A DNA stretch of 64,000 bases from Symsagittifera roscoffensis. Its lineage: Eukaryota > Xenacoelomorpha > Acoela > Convolutidae. The DNA lies in NCBI RefSeq assembly GCF_963678635.1, contig NC_087068.1:22037029-22101028 (forward strand), in the 5' to 3' direction. Positions within the stretch are counted from its first letter, which is position 1. Every line of letters starts with the position of its first letter. Of this stretch, positions 24,546 through 44,866 are shown piece by piece. The translations under genes and the position numbers were made by a program. The notes under the pieces are model-generated. The model did no database searches. It saw nothing but the letters and a program-made list of their open reading frames with translations, and was not told the origin of the DNA.

Positions 24546-25808
24546 TAGACATTAAGCCGAAAACCCTCCATACTTAAATAGTGGACATTTTAGATTTATC
24601 GAAGATTTTGAATGTAAACTGATGCAGACAGCCTTTTGCAACAACTTTTCGACCTCTATAAGAAGAACCAAATCATTTCATGGGCTAATTATTTATCGCT
24701 ACAAAACAGTGAGCCTTCTCTAATTATGAAATCACGCGATAAAAACCTTCAATCTGTTATTCAAACACTTAGTCCAATAATTCTCCTTTTCTTCTTGAGA
24801 TCAATTTGTTCATATTTATCTATTAAATCAAATTGCAGGCAGAACTGATGAAAACACGCGTTCTGCCTTTCTTATAAGCCATTGGAATGCTTCAACGCTA
24901 CGGTCACCTAAGGTCAAAAGCTCCAAAACTGCTCCGATCGGCTAAATTTTGTATTGTGCTGCTATATCTACGTACTGTATCTATGTGCTAAGTAAACAAC
25001 CACTGTTCACAAATCATCTAGCAAGTTCACATACCATATCTTCACAGGTGAGTCAAATAAGTAGCGCGCTGTAGAGGCGACTGCACCCCCCATTGCTAAT
25101 ACCTATTGCTGCGACCGCCTCAATTCTGGTTGCCAATTTTTTCAAAGGGTCGCCCCTTTTGTATGATAATACGATAACCACTTATAGTCCTTCAACCTTT
25201 TGGCGCCAATATATAACAACTTTGAGGGGAATGCAATACTTGGGTCAAAACCCTGCAAAACATGCTCAAAATGGTATTTTTCCAAAAGACATCACCAGCA
25301 GCGCCGAAAATTTTACCAAATACGATCATTTTAAGACTTTAGCAGCGGAGTACAAAAATTTTGAAATAGCTCATGGAAAACAGTACTCCTAAACAAAATT
25401 TATCGAAAGAAAATCTAAACTCGCCTACACTCTGTTTGATAAATGCATCTTCACTGTTGAAACTTTTTGATTTTTTTGGTTTTTCAAAATTGCTGATTTT
25501 ACTATGACTCGAAAATTTCTGAACTACACTAAGTAGAAAAAAAAAAATTTAGTATTTTTTAAGACTATGGTCAGTACAATCTGAACTACTTGCACAGTAA
25601 CCGGCTATCCTAGTTTTATTAAGCGAATAGCTTAAGCAAATTATTAGTGCAAAAAAAATAAAACAACAGAAAAAGATTTTTTTCCCTTATTTTTTGGCGG
25701 TTTTTGTGCGTTTGCGTTCTTACTAAAAATTTAAACTATTCTTCCTTATCTTGATTTTATTTAGAAAACCCTGTTCTCACAGCTCAGGCAAGCAACTTCT
25801 AGATCATC

Positions 25809-28630
25809 ATGGAAACTCTTTGCAACAATTTTCCCTCAAAACTGACATTTGGCCACGACGCCAAACGCACCCTGCTTGTGGGTGCCTTTGCTCTAGGAAC
25901 TTACCAAGGGGTGAAATTAACAGGGAACTTTCTGGCTGGAGTATGGAAACATTTGCTCAGACCTGGTTACGACCTCAAAAAGAGGTTAGACAGTTATTAA
26001 CTCACACCCACGTATTAAGGGTATTCTGCCACAGCCCTCAGAAATATTTTACGGTCTCAAATTTGAGCTTCCGTCACGGCTTGGCCTATTATGCATCAAC
26101 GACGTTTCAAAAACTGCGACCATTAAATTTATAGTTAAAAATTTGGATTTGATCAATACGTCTTGAAATTTTCAAACATTGTGAAGCACGATGAATCATA
26201 GGATTTATCAAAAACATAGGGAGCGGTTGTGAAGTGATTGAGTCTCGGTCTAACAGTCAAAAGGTCTGCTAACGTTCGAGGCCCACTATGAGACGTACTC
26301 GTTACTTGAGGTCGAGGCAACAATACGCAGTGCAGAAAAACAAAAATGCATGTAATTTTTAATTAAGGGTAGCAACAGAGGTTCTCCGCTAAGAGCTGAA
26401 CTGTCATATGTTGGTCCTTTCCCTTGTGGACAAATTACATCAACTTATCTTTTCAATTAGTCGTTTTCAGATACGCGAGCGATAGTAGTGAGTGCTGGGC
26501 AGTGGTGACTGGTGCTGCGATGGGCATTGGGAAAGAGTATGCTAAGCAACTGGGCAGGAGGGGATTCAACATCCTGGCCATAGACAAGGACGAGAGTGAG
26601 ATGGAGAAGACCCAGGCAGAACTGAGCAGACTCGGAATCAAGGTCAGCAATAAGTAGCCTTTTAAGGATTAACGCCTGGTCGTCTATGGTCCTCTTTTCA
26701 AAAGCACTTATCTAGGGTGCTCAAAACCCAGACGTCAACTCTTTTTCGGCGGTAGTAAAATCCATGGACGGGGTAGTAAAATCCTAAATCATATCCATGG
26801 ACGATGTTCACAACTTTTTGAACTTGCGCCATCTGTGAACCAGTTCGTTGCATACTATAAAGGTTATTGTTACTATCTCCGGTCGCTGGAGAAATTCGCT
26901 GATTGATTTTTAACATGCGCTGAATGTTTCAGGTGAAAACTATAATCTGGGACTTTGGCAAAATCTCCAATGCTGAGAGCTACGAGGCGTTCGAGAAGGA
27001 GCTTAAAAACGCCACTAATGGTAAAAAAACTCCACTGATCAACTTTTCAATTTCAATTTTTCTTGCTATTATCTTGTTCGGTCTATCGTGACATGGTTTA
27101 TATCAGGACTAGACATCGGAATTCTGGTGAATAATGCTGCCGAGTTCCAGCAGGAGTCTCTGGACATGATATCTGTGGATCGTCTATTCCGAGCATCCAG
27201 TGTGAACTCACTCACTCCAGCTCTACTGGCCCGATACTTCATCCCTAAGATGCTAGCCAGATACAACAATGTAATCAAACTGTTTCAAATTTCGGAAAAA
27301 CCGAACGTTGTCAATTTCGGAAAAAAAATTCGGAAACAAAACATTGTCAAAACTGTACATAAATGCCAAGACTCAAATAAAAAAAACATGATCATCTAGT
27401 CTTGGGATGTGATTTAACATTTACAAATAAAAGCATGTTTAAGATAGTAACTTTCCTCTCTTGTATTTAGAAATTTGGTTGATTCAGTACAGGAATCCAA
27501 TTTTTTTTTCAATGAAAGGTCGAATGATGGCGTAAATTTTAGGGACTGAAGTCTGCCATTATCAACGTGGGAACAAATGCAGCCGAGATCCAGAACCCTA
27601 GATACAAGTTCGCTGTATACGGAGCCTCGAAAGCATACTTGCACATTCTCAGCAGTGGAATGAGAGAAGTATGTTCGCTTTATCAAATATACAAACTTTT
27701 ACAAGAAAATATAAATGAACCCGCGCCGTTCATTCATCAAACATCATAAAACTAAAAGACAGCCTGCTGCGAAGTTAATTTGCGAAGTTAATTTTGGACT
27801 ACAACTTTTCCATTCAAATATGAAACTTTTAGTTAATGTCAACTGAAGAACCGACTTTACTACTCGGTTCTTCAGATGACCTTCTAGATAAATCAAACTA
27901 CAGACAGGTCACCCTGGACGCGTCATCCATTTTGAAAAGACAATTGTAGTTCAGTAACGCTCTTACTTATCTTTTAGGTAAACGTTAAATACCCCCTAAG
28001 AGCACGCACAAAAAGGCGTCTCAAATTGAAGAAAAAATTGAAAAAAAAAACTGTGGTTGGAACCTTCTGTGCTAATTGAACAACCGGCAATTCCTGATTT
28101 TATTTATGCAGCTGAATCGCAAATTTTTCAGGTGTGGGGTGACAAGATAGACATCATGACTGCCATTCCTAGACAGACCAAAACACCCATGTGTCCCGTG
28201 GACTACTGCTTCACAGCCACTCCTAGGGCACATGTGAATGCTATCCTGTCTCAACTAGGTCACGAGAGCGAAACCTACGGGACCATGACTCATGATATAG
28301 AATACTATATGAGGTGAGACAGGTTACATTGCATCACTTGCCTTTTAGGAGTTTGTCACATGCACGACAAGGCTTCAATAAAAAAAACGAAAAAATTGCA
28401 CATACCTTTTAATTTCATTGAAAGCCAACTCCGGTTACGTCTCATGCACTATAGTCCCAAAAAATACAGGGACTCAGATATGAAATGATTCAAATTCCCC
28501 ATGCGCTGAAAAATAACTTGTTATCAGGTTCGGCATGTTCGGTGGCTTTGTGATTGACAACATGATTCAATGGCTGAATGAAGGAGAAAGCAAGAAACTG
28601 ATCAGTGCTTACGAGAGACGAATGTCATAA
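25809..28630 (+). CDS. HSDL1: HSDL1/HSD17B12-type short-chain dehydrogenase (7 exons)
   Basis: Exons 25809-25984, 26471-26642, 26933-27020, 27107-27270, 27543-27668, 28132-28313 and 28528-28630; all GT-AG, phases consistent, 336 residues (human HSDL1 has 330). An N-terminal hydrophobic segment (about residues 20-38) precedes the Rossmann fold, as in membrane-anchored HSDL1 and HSD17B12. The cofactor loop is TGAAMGIG, the structural motif is [10 protein letters not shown], and the catalytic YxxxK is present as YGASK in the fifth exon. The Ser expected about 13 residues before that Tyr is not evident: the segment reads NVGTNAAE. The family reduces or oxidises steroid and fatty-acyl substrates, and vertebrate HSDL1 is considered inactive for a different reason (Tyr replaced). 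Substrate is unknown here. AATAAA lies 12 bp after the stop. HSD17B12 or let-767-type proteins are the alternative naming. Confidence 0.88.
26221..26330 (+). repeat. tRNA-like SINE segment in HSDL1 intron 1
   Basis: Contains an A-box-like TGATTGAGTCTCGG and a B-box-like ACGTTCGAGGCCC about 35 nt later, followed by a GC-rich stretch and an A-rich tail near 26335. It lies between the first two exons, in the same orientation as the gene. Confidence 0.45.
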
Positions 28631-28641
28631 AAACAGACTAG

Positions 28642-28647
28642 AATAAA
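28642..28647 (+). promoter_or_regulatory. Polyadenylation signal AATAAA
   Basis: A canonical AATAAA begins 12 bp after the stop codon of the HSDL1-like gene. If it is used, the 3' UTR is very short. Confidence 0.6.
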
Positions 28648-29330
28648 AAACCGTGGATTCAGAAAATCAAAACAATCGAACACAATCAAATGATATAAAA
28701 TATTTGTCCGGGCTTTCAACATGGAACTGGAAATACTTGGAAAAAACTAGCTTTAAATTATTTCAAACAGCTAATTTCAAACTTCTTATATATATTTTCT
28801 CGAAATACTTCTAAATCTGCTGGATGAAAACTAAAATTAATCAACCTTCAGCTAAGAACCCAGAAGAGCTTCGAAATACCCCACATCCGAAATAAGCTTT
28901 TCGGGCATATTTATATAAAAAAATCTTATCATTGCATGAAACAGCTTAAGAATTGCTGTATTTGGGATGAGAGGCAAATTAAATTTTGATATGCTCAATC
29001 TGATGGTCTCATATTTGACGATAAATTTAAGTTCATGATGAAAAACAATAAATAGTTCATGGCAGTGACGTACGCAGATGTTTTTCCAGGGGGGCAGTTT
29101 TTAGAAAAAATTGAACAGGCAAAAACTCTGCGCTGTAGAAATAAAAAAATTCTGCGCCGTAAGCAAATTTGTGAAAAAAAAAAACAGTATAAAAACGACG
29201 TTTTGAGCTTTAAAAAAATGACCAAAAAAAACGGCGTTTTTTCGGCGCGCTACGTCCCCACACCCCCTCCCCTACTCAAATTTAGTTATAATGCTGCCCC
29301 TAGAACATTTTTGATATTGTTCAGCCAAAA

Positions 29331-29485
29331 AAAAACGATCTCGTAAAGTCAGACCAAAGGGAGACCCTTTGGAAAAATTTGGCAACCAGAATTGAGGAGA
29401 GGGCGGGCGAAATTCTTGCTGCCAGATTTTTTCAAAGTTTTCCAAAGGGTCTCTCTTTGGTCTAACTTTATGAGACCGTTTTTTT
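29331..29485. repeat. Foldback repeat with about 48-bp arms
   Basis: The left arm (about 29331-29380) has CGATCTCGTAAAGT followed by AGACCAAAGGGAGACCCTTT. The right arm is its near reverse complement (about 29432-29485). The loop is GC-richer (gaggagagggcgggcgaaat). The flanks carry 'gacgtacgcag' and poly-G. It looks like the terminus of a DNA transposon that also left sequence at 4000-4310. Confidence 0.6.
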
Positions 29486-29929
29486 GGAAATGCTTGCTGA
29501 TTGAGTCTCCAAGTAGTTAATTTGAAAATTCTTTCGAAAACACGTGTTCTTGCGCGACGGTTCAAATTGCTTTTGGATAACCGAAGAACCGATAACTTTT
29601 TATTTCTTTTTAAAATTAATAAAGTTAAAAGCAGAACCTAAAACGCTACCTGGCCGTAGCTAGCATGCTATAATCATCGAAAAATGAAAACAGCAAATTG
29701 AAAACAGCTAATTGAAAAAAACTCAAATTAAAAAAAATATAATGTAAAGGAAAAACCTAGGGGGCTTAGGCATCAAATTACTGTTGCACTTGATTTTATG
29801 AGACCATCTGAATCCTAAGTTCTATGGATCTGTGATCATCTAAAGCAATTGAAAATTTATCCTTCTCCTTTAAAACAATGAATAAATCTGAACATAGGCT
29901 ACAGCGAGGTGCCAATGAGCGCAAGGATA

Positions 29930-30350
29930 AGTGTCAATGAGCTCAAAGAAAATGAAAGAAATATATGGTTTTGTAAACAATTTCGACTTTCGGTTTTCAA
30001 AGAAAAAAATACATAACGTAAAAAACATGCCAAATTCTTTGCACTTTGTAGTTCAGAAATCTTTTCGGATGGACACTTTTTCCGGACAAACCCACTTAGA
30101 AAAAGAAAAGTGGGTCGGCATAAACATAATAAAATTTATTTTCAAAACTGAAGTCAATCACGTTTTTTCGCGCTATGTGCACCACCGTAAATGGATAAAT
30201 GGAGCGAAATTCGCCGTCTGTCAAAAAATGAATTAGAATTGAACTTGAAAAAAGCAATCAAAAGTCACAGCCAAAAATCAAATTTGAACGCGAAATTTTA
30301 ACTTTTCCTTGAAAAAATCATACGACATAGAGTCCACACTTGGTTCATTA
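29930..30350 (+). repeat. Diverged MITE-like copy
   Basis: Shares the interior order of the family at 176-604 (ctttgcac, a 'ttagaaaaagaaaagtgggt' variant, 'gaacttgaaaaaagcaat') and ends with a degraded CATAGAGTCCACACTTGGTT segment. The inverted ends are worn. Confidence 0.4.
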
Positions 30351-32334
30351 ACACTTTAAAATAATTCATTCAAAGAGGCGAAGCATAGCTTTGCTCCACT
30401 TGCGATACAAAATGAATGACTATGATTAAAAGCAAATGAAAAGACAAATCAAATTGAAACAAGGATAGCCGGTTACTGTGCAAGTAGAGCAGAATTTTCC
30501 GACCAGTCTTAGTTTTTTCAAATTAATGTCGTTTTATATGTGGTGTGATAAAAGATCTGGAAGAAAAATCGGATTTGAGGAATTTTCGACGATCGTAGCA
30601 AAGTAGCCCAACTGGAAAACAGTTGTTGTACAAAAATGTTTAGCAAATAAACCAAAGTTATTTTTTCAATTTATTGAATTCCAAAATGGCGCTAAAAAAC
30701 TCCAAACACTGAATATACTCGAGTAAAACTAAGTGTTATTGGCTTAAATCAAGCATAAATAAGCTATTGTAAGCCTGGAAGCTCATCTTATTAGCTCGAA
30801 ATTTGAACAAAAATCAAAATTGCAATAAATTGCAGGGCTTTTAAATTTAAAATTTTTTTAAAAAAAAAAATAAAAATAGCAGGGCTTTTATAATGATATG
30901 TCACTCGACCCAGTCCGATGATTATTTATGGCATCTGGTTTGTGTGGAAAACAAAGAATTAAAAAAACTAAAACACCCGAATACAAAGTTTCTCCCCATT
31001 TTTGAAATGGTCGGAACAAAAAATTTTAACAGTCGTTTCAAAAAAGAAATTATACGCAGAGGAGAAGCTGAGCTTCGCACCATTTCGGGTACACAATAAA
31101 TCTCCAAAAAATAAAAGATAAGGTGTCTTAAACGAAAACTGAAAAACATGAATGAATTTTGTGCAAGAAACAGTAGGCTCAAAAATCAGAAAAAAATTTA
31201 TTCAGTTGTTATAGAAGTCAATTACCTTCAAAACAAAAAAAGGATTTAGGTTTAATTCCATCCAATTCTTTCTGATAACCAATGGATAAAAACAATCCCT
31301 GATTGTTCCGATAAGAACAATCGGGGATAAAGGCCCTATCCGCTATAGCATAAGATCAAAATGAAAAAAAAAATTCAATTAGATAAACGGAAAAAATTAC
31401 AAACAAATGCCACAAAAAGATCTTGCAGAAAATCTGAAAAAACTGAAAGCCTATGAAAATAACGCAATTACATCAAGAATTATCAAAAAGGAAAACTATA
31501 CGCAACGGTAAAAAAGCCAGATCACAAAAAAAATATCTAAATCGAAATAAAAATAAACATGAATTTTTTCAAAATTTTGGCTAGAAAGAACCACAGAACC
31601 ATCTTTTGTAGACAAAAAGTCGAGTCAAATTTGCAAACAAAAAAATCTGGAAACTTATCAATTTTTTTGATTTATTTTTTGACAAATTGAAACTATCAAC
31701 TTGAATCGGTTTTAAATACAAGTGCTTGAACCTTAAACACACCTAACTAATTAAACCTTGAAGTAGTTTCCCGCACTTTTATAACAAAAAAATCGAAGAA
31801 ACCATGCATCCGAAAAAAAAATGAAAAATTATTTGCAAAAAAAATTTCTAGCAGAAAAATTCAAAAGTTTTATTTCTAAGAGAAAAATTTGGCGCCTACA
31901 AAAAAAACAGAAAACCACGAACTATATATACTCTCATGAAAACGAAAAGAAAGTATACAAAACTACCAAACAATTACAGAATTAATTGCCGGGCAAGTGA
32001 GCCGACAACAAATTGCAGCTGTCAGACGCACATCTTGAATAGAAAAAGAGATTAGAGATACATTTGGAGATCACCAATTTTCAGTCTTCTTGTGGACAAA
32101 GTTGTTTAAGGGAAAAAAATCTAGTACCCGATTGTAATACCCTTTCTTATCGCAAGGGTGAAAATTGTAAAAACCCGAACACAATAAGGGAACAAAAAAG
32201 CTTGCACCATTAAAAACTTTAACACGAGCTTTCGGAATGCTAGAAAGAATCTCTACCTTCAAAGTCCTCTCTGTGGGAACTAAGCCGATTAAATAAACAG
32301 ACAGACTAAAATAGCCGAAATTTCATTTTGTAAT

Positions 32335-32400
32335 AAAACAGGTCCCGACTGGAATCGAACAAACGGGTTTCGTCGTCTCAGACATGGGTGTTATCATTGC
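32335..32400 (-). repeat. tRNA-like SINE segment
   Basis: The minus strand carries TGTTCGATTCC, a good B-box match, followed by GGGACCTGTTTTATT. It resembles the segments at 23385-23650. Confidence 0.45.
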
Positions 32401-32868
32401 GCGAAATGCTCTTTGAGTTAGCATTGCTAATAAAGCAAAAAAACACTTGCAACTTTTTTACGGGAAAAAATTCTAGTAAACGGTTGCAATAGCCTTGCTG
32501 ATCGCAAGGGTAATAAATCATCAGATTACTTTTTTGTTCAAAAATTTGTTGTTTATGTTTTATAATTTGGCTTGAAATTACCTCATCTTTATACGCAGAT
32601 TTCTTCACATAGCTCTAGACGCCTGGCGAACTTTTTTTTTTTAGTTCCAAACGTTTGTTTTCATCAACCGAGCTCATCTGTTTCACGGATCTAAGCATCA
32701 CTCTGGCAGCAAAATGACGAATTCTGACAATCCAATGAATAAATTGACGGGCCATAAAATTAATGTGCATCGAAGTAGATATATACAATTCATTAAAATT
32801 GAGGATAAAGCTACAGATTTTTGGGTAAAATAAGGAGACTACTTAAACTACTAAATGATTGAAGTTCA

Positions 32869-42054
<9,186 letters not shown>

Positions 42055-42243
42055 TCACCAAAAGCTAGAAATCATAAACCTGAAACTTACTTCGATATGA
42101 AAAATTACTATGAAACTTTTGCTCAAAAAAGTAGTTCATTAACTAGCAAATTATATTTTACAGAAGAACGCAATCAAGCATGGGAAATTGGTCATTTTTA
42201 CTCTCTATCTATAAAATACGTACATATTTACAATTTACAGAGC
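42055..42243 (-). promoter_or_regulatory. Short CCDC24-YIPF4 intergenic spacer with acceptor-like site
   Basis: Only 189 bp separates the CCDC24-like stop from the YIPF4 ATG on the same strand. The spacer has no AATAAA or ATTAAA on that strand. A GTAAGTTTCAG string, usable as a splice acceptor, ends about 30 nt before the YIPF4 ATG. This could serve a 5' UTR intron or trans-splicing, or may be coincidence. Confidence 0.3.
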
Positions 42244-43182
42244 CTAGCTTTTGCTTGAATCAACTATTGCCCTCAGTTTGTCCGCTTTACTCAGTTTTAG
42301 AGGCTGCGAAGTAGAGACTTGAGGGATTTTACTCGAGCCACTATTTCCGCTTTTAAAAAACTCTTTTCGTCTTGATTTCTCATTGGCAGATGAAACCGGA
42401 GACGTTCGCACGGGTAATGGCTCCAACTGAATCTTTCCTGACTTTTTTGGTAGACCTGAGCTAGTCGAATTAAATTGTTTGTCTTCTCCAGTAAGTAATA
42501 TCCTCGATTCAAGTTTGTTTCTTTCCTCTTTGAGTTCACCCAAACTTGGTTCGTCGTTTGGGTCTTCTAGACACTTCTGAAGAAAAGTGATATCTTCTTT
42601 CAACTGCGATATTTCTCTGCCCAACATCTGCCGTAAAACTGTTGTAATTTCCCTCATTTCTAAATACTTCATCTTGGGCTGCAGCGCTTTCAATTTGATT
42701 TCAACCTGACTGTTGTAGCCTTCAACTTTGGAGAGCCTTTCCGAATCCATCGCTATGACTGGAGTTTGCCGTCCACTAGAGCTTGCTGTTGATCGCCTGG
42801 AGCTAGATGGCCGCGATGTAGCTGGCCTTGAGCAGAAGTCGAGAACTTTGGAATTGTGTTTCTGCAGAAAGTCCTCCAAAGACTTTCCTTCCTGTGATGC
42901 TCTGTCCCTCAGCACGTCTAATAGAAGTGAAACTTCTTTAATCAAACGGTCTTTAACAGCTGATTGATCCAAAAGAAGGTTCTTCTTAGGAGTCTGGTAG
43001 GTGATGTACTCCCATATTTCAAGCAAGCATTTTACTTCCTCGTGCAAATCGTTAGCTTGCTCGACCAAACTAGGACCCAAAACCTTTCTCACAATATCAT
43101 GCTCACTTGAGGGCAAAATCGAAGATAAAATTTCCCAGACCGAGCAAGGTGGTTCGTATGGTATTTCGATGAGTCCATTCAT
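42244..43182 (-). CDS. CCDC24: CCDC24-like coiled-coil protein, single exon
   Basis: An intact 312-codon frame with ATG at 43180-43182. The N-terminal block CSVWEILSSILPSSEHDIV plus a following VRKVLGPSLVEQANDL, a helical LIKEVSLLLDVLRDRA region, and a coiled coil (about residues 155-230) with LKEDITFLQKCLED and LGELKEERNKLE match the layout of vertebrate CCDC24. Between them is a Ser/Arg/Thr-rich linker (about residues 119-142); the C-terminus is basic and low complexity. The molecular role of CCDC24 is not established. A good acceptor (TTTTCTTCCAG) ends 11 nt before the ATG, so an upstream 5' UTR exon or spliced leader is possible. The identification rests on recalled similarity and could be a related coiled-coil family. 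Confidence 0.72.
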   Translation of the reverse strand: MNGLIEIPYEPPCSVWEILSSILPSSEHDIVRKVLGPSLVEQANDLHEEVKCLLEIWEYITYQTPKKNLLLDQSAVKDRLIKEVSLLLDVLRDRASQEGKSLEDFLQKHNSKVLDFCSRPATSRPSSSRRSTASSSGRQTPVIAMDSERLSKVEGYNSQVEIKLKALQPKMKYLEMREITTVLRQMLGREISQLKEDITFLQKCLEDPNDEPSLGELKEERNKLESRILLTGEDKQFNSTSSGLPKKSGKIQLEPLPVRTSPVSSANEKSRRKEFFKSGNSGSSKIPQVSTSQPLKLSKADKLRAIVDSSKS

Positions 43183-44799
43183 AACATTTACATGCCTGGA
43201 AGAAAATACTCACTAAGATTGACAATAGAGGATGGTCAGCGTCCTGGCAAAGAACGCGCAGATACTTTTAGGATCGGTCAAGGACCACTAACCGACTTGA
43301 AGCTGAAAGGACCTCAGTCCGAACTTTTAACATTAGAAGCTATTCAAATCAGCTCAGTAAAGTGCAAAGATTGGAACCAGCGACCTAGATATTAAGAGCC
43401 TTAAACACTAACCACGGACGCTTAAATATCAACGAACCAAAGCCACATATACGCAGAGAACAGATGCTTAGCAATTTTTAATGCTATGGTAAAATTTCCA
43501 AAAAAGTGAATACTGTTACTGAACACTTTTATTTGTAACAGTCGCCTACTTCGGTCACATATGAGGCTTCAGAAAAATAGGCCCTATAAGCATTGGCTCA
43601 AGAGTCAGGGACACTATCTCTTGTGTTTTTCTACCTCAAAAACGGTCGGAGCCAAATCGGTTCGCTTGCGACATGAGACTAGAACCCGTTACAGCTTAAA
43701 GGCTACTACCAAAATATCCCCCCACTCTAGAAAATAAGAACGTCCCCATACTTAGGTCTCAAAATACCCAAAATACACGATTGCCGTTAAAAACAGGGTT
43801 GGAACAATCCGCACAGTTACTTTTTATTATACAGTGGAACTTTGATCCATTTCAGATGGATCAAACAAAAACTCGCCTTACCTCAACATAACAATCATAA
43901 AACACACTCGAGAAAATTAAATTTGGTACTTACATAGCAGCACGCTTGAGAAACAGAGTAATTAAACTAATTAATGACTCTAGCATAAATATAATCGAAT
44001 ATAACTCAAGAAGTTTTCTAACGATGAGTTCCAATCAAAGGAAATAAGTTTTAACCCAAGAATATAGTTTGGATCTGGACCATTGGGAGACTTCAGTTGT
44101 CTGCCTTTCCGTTGAAGGTTCACACTGGTCCAATTGATTCTAGCCCTGCTCTAGTATTTGTTTGGTCTCCTATATATATCAGATAGGACAGCTCTACTCT
44201 AGTTTTCTACGATAGAAATTGCGAATAGCAATTTCCCACTGTATATACTTGACAACTTTCCCGCAATTGTAATTCGGTCGCTCTGATTTTTTATTTGATG
44301 TTTTCATTTTTCGCGAGAAAACTGAGCATGACAGGCTCCATTCGAATTTTTGAAAAAAAAACTTCACTCCAAAATCACGTATTTTCGTTTTCCTCAAGGT
44401 CAAACTTCCAGATATGACCGACTGGCACATACTCCCCGGACTCAAGATCGATGTCCTCATCGCGGGCTGCCGTCTGTCAGTGAATCCCCAGAAACCCGAG
44501 TGTTACCCAAGATACAGTGCCAGTGGTCATTTACAGAATTTTGCAGCGGACTTAAGTTTTTCTACACCCCAAAATTCACAACCATGTAAAATTTTCACAC
44601 TATCGCTAAACAGCAATCAAAATCTGCACACACCTGCACTTGTGAATTTTCGCTTTTTAAGCTAGTAATTTAAAATTTCTTTTGTACTATTCAATCAGGA
44701 AATTGTCATGCAGCGTTTTGATTTATATAGTAGATTTAAAAAATAATAACAATATCTCATTTGTTAAAACTTCTTTTTGGTGAACCCAGATTTCATCCG
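43183..44799. other. Intergenic between the CCDC24-like gene and the giant retroelement
   Basis: Mostly AT-rich, with a tRNA-like patch around 43640-43700 and one GC-richer exon-like island at 44404-44530 (listed separately). The promoter of the CCDC24-like gene should be here; no motif is recognised. Confidence 0.45.
44404..44530 (+). other. Exon-like GC-rich island, identity unknown
   Basis: Preceded by a pyrimidine-rich acceptor-like TTTTCGTTTTCCTCAAG, this island has an open plus-strand frame containing MTDWHILPGLKIDVLIAG. Its codon-like composition stands out from the AT-rich flanks. The minus strand is also open over part of it. I do not recognise the product. It may be an isolated exon, a processed gene fragment or transposon debris. 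Confidence 0.25.
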
Positions 44800-44866
44800 A
44801 GTTCAACCTCGAGCCCCTTTCCCTCTCAAGACTCAAGACTCTAGAATTTTAGTTTGAGCCACCGGC

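Larger units (their letters stand above)
22380..25808. other. Intergenic, repeat-rich, no gene identified
   Basis: This contains two tRNA-like segments (23385-23650), satellite-like cluster C (23930-24545) and AT-rich DNA. The spacer separates the divergently oriented GST (minus) and HSDL1-like (plus) genes, so promoters for both should be here. I recognise no specific element. A 99-codon frame at 25093-25392 lacks an ATG start and any known domain. Confidence 0.5.
28648..32868. other. Intergenic between convergent HSDL1-like and YIPF4 genes, repeats only
   Basis: AT-rich DNA with fragments of several repeat families. They include an inverted-repeat block at 29331-29485, a diverged MITE-like copy at about 29930-30350, a reversed copy of the module series seen near 20.7 kb (30895-31020) and a tRNA-like segment at about 32335-32400. 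The ORFs here (about 60-100 codons) fall inside these repeats. I see no cellular gene. Confidence 0.55.

Noticed and set aside
25093..25392. 99-codon plus-strand gene upstream of the HSDL1-like gene
   Set aside because: No ATG at the start, no recognised domain, no splice context; probably fortuitous.
44781..44805. LTR end at TGAAC...GTTCA
   Set aside because: Only a short imperfect palindrome near the element's left edge; no matching LTR copy is available in the window.
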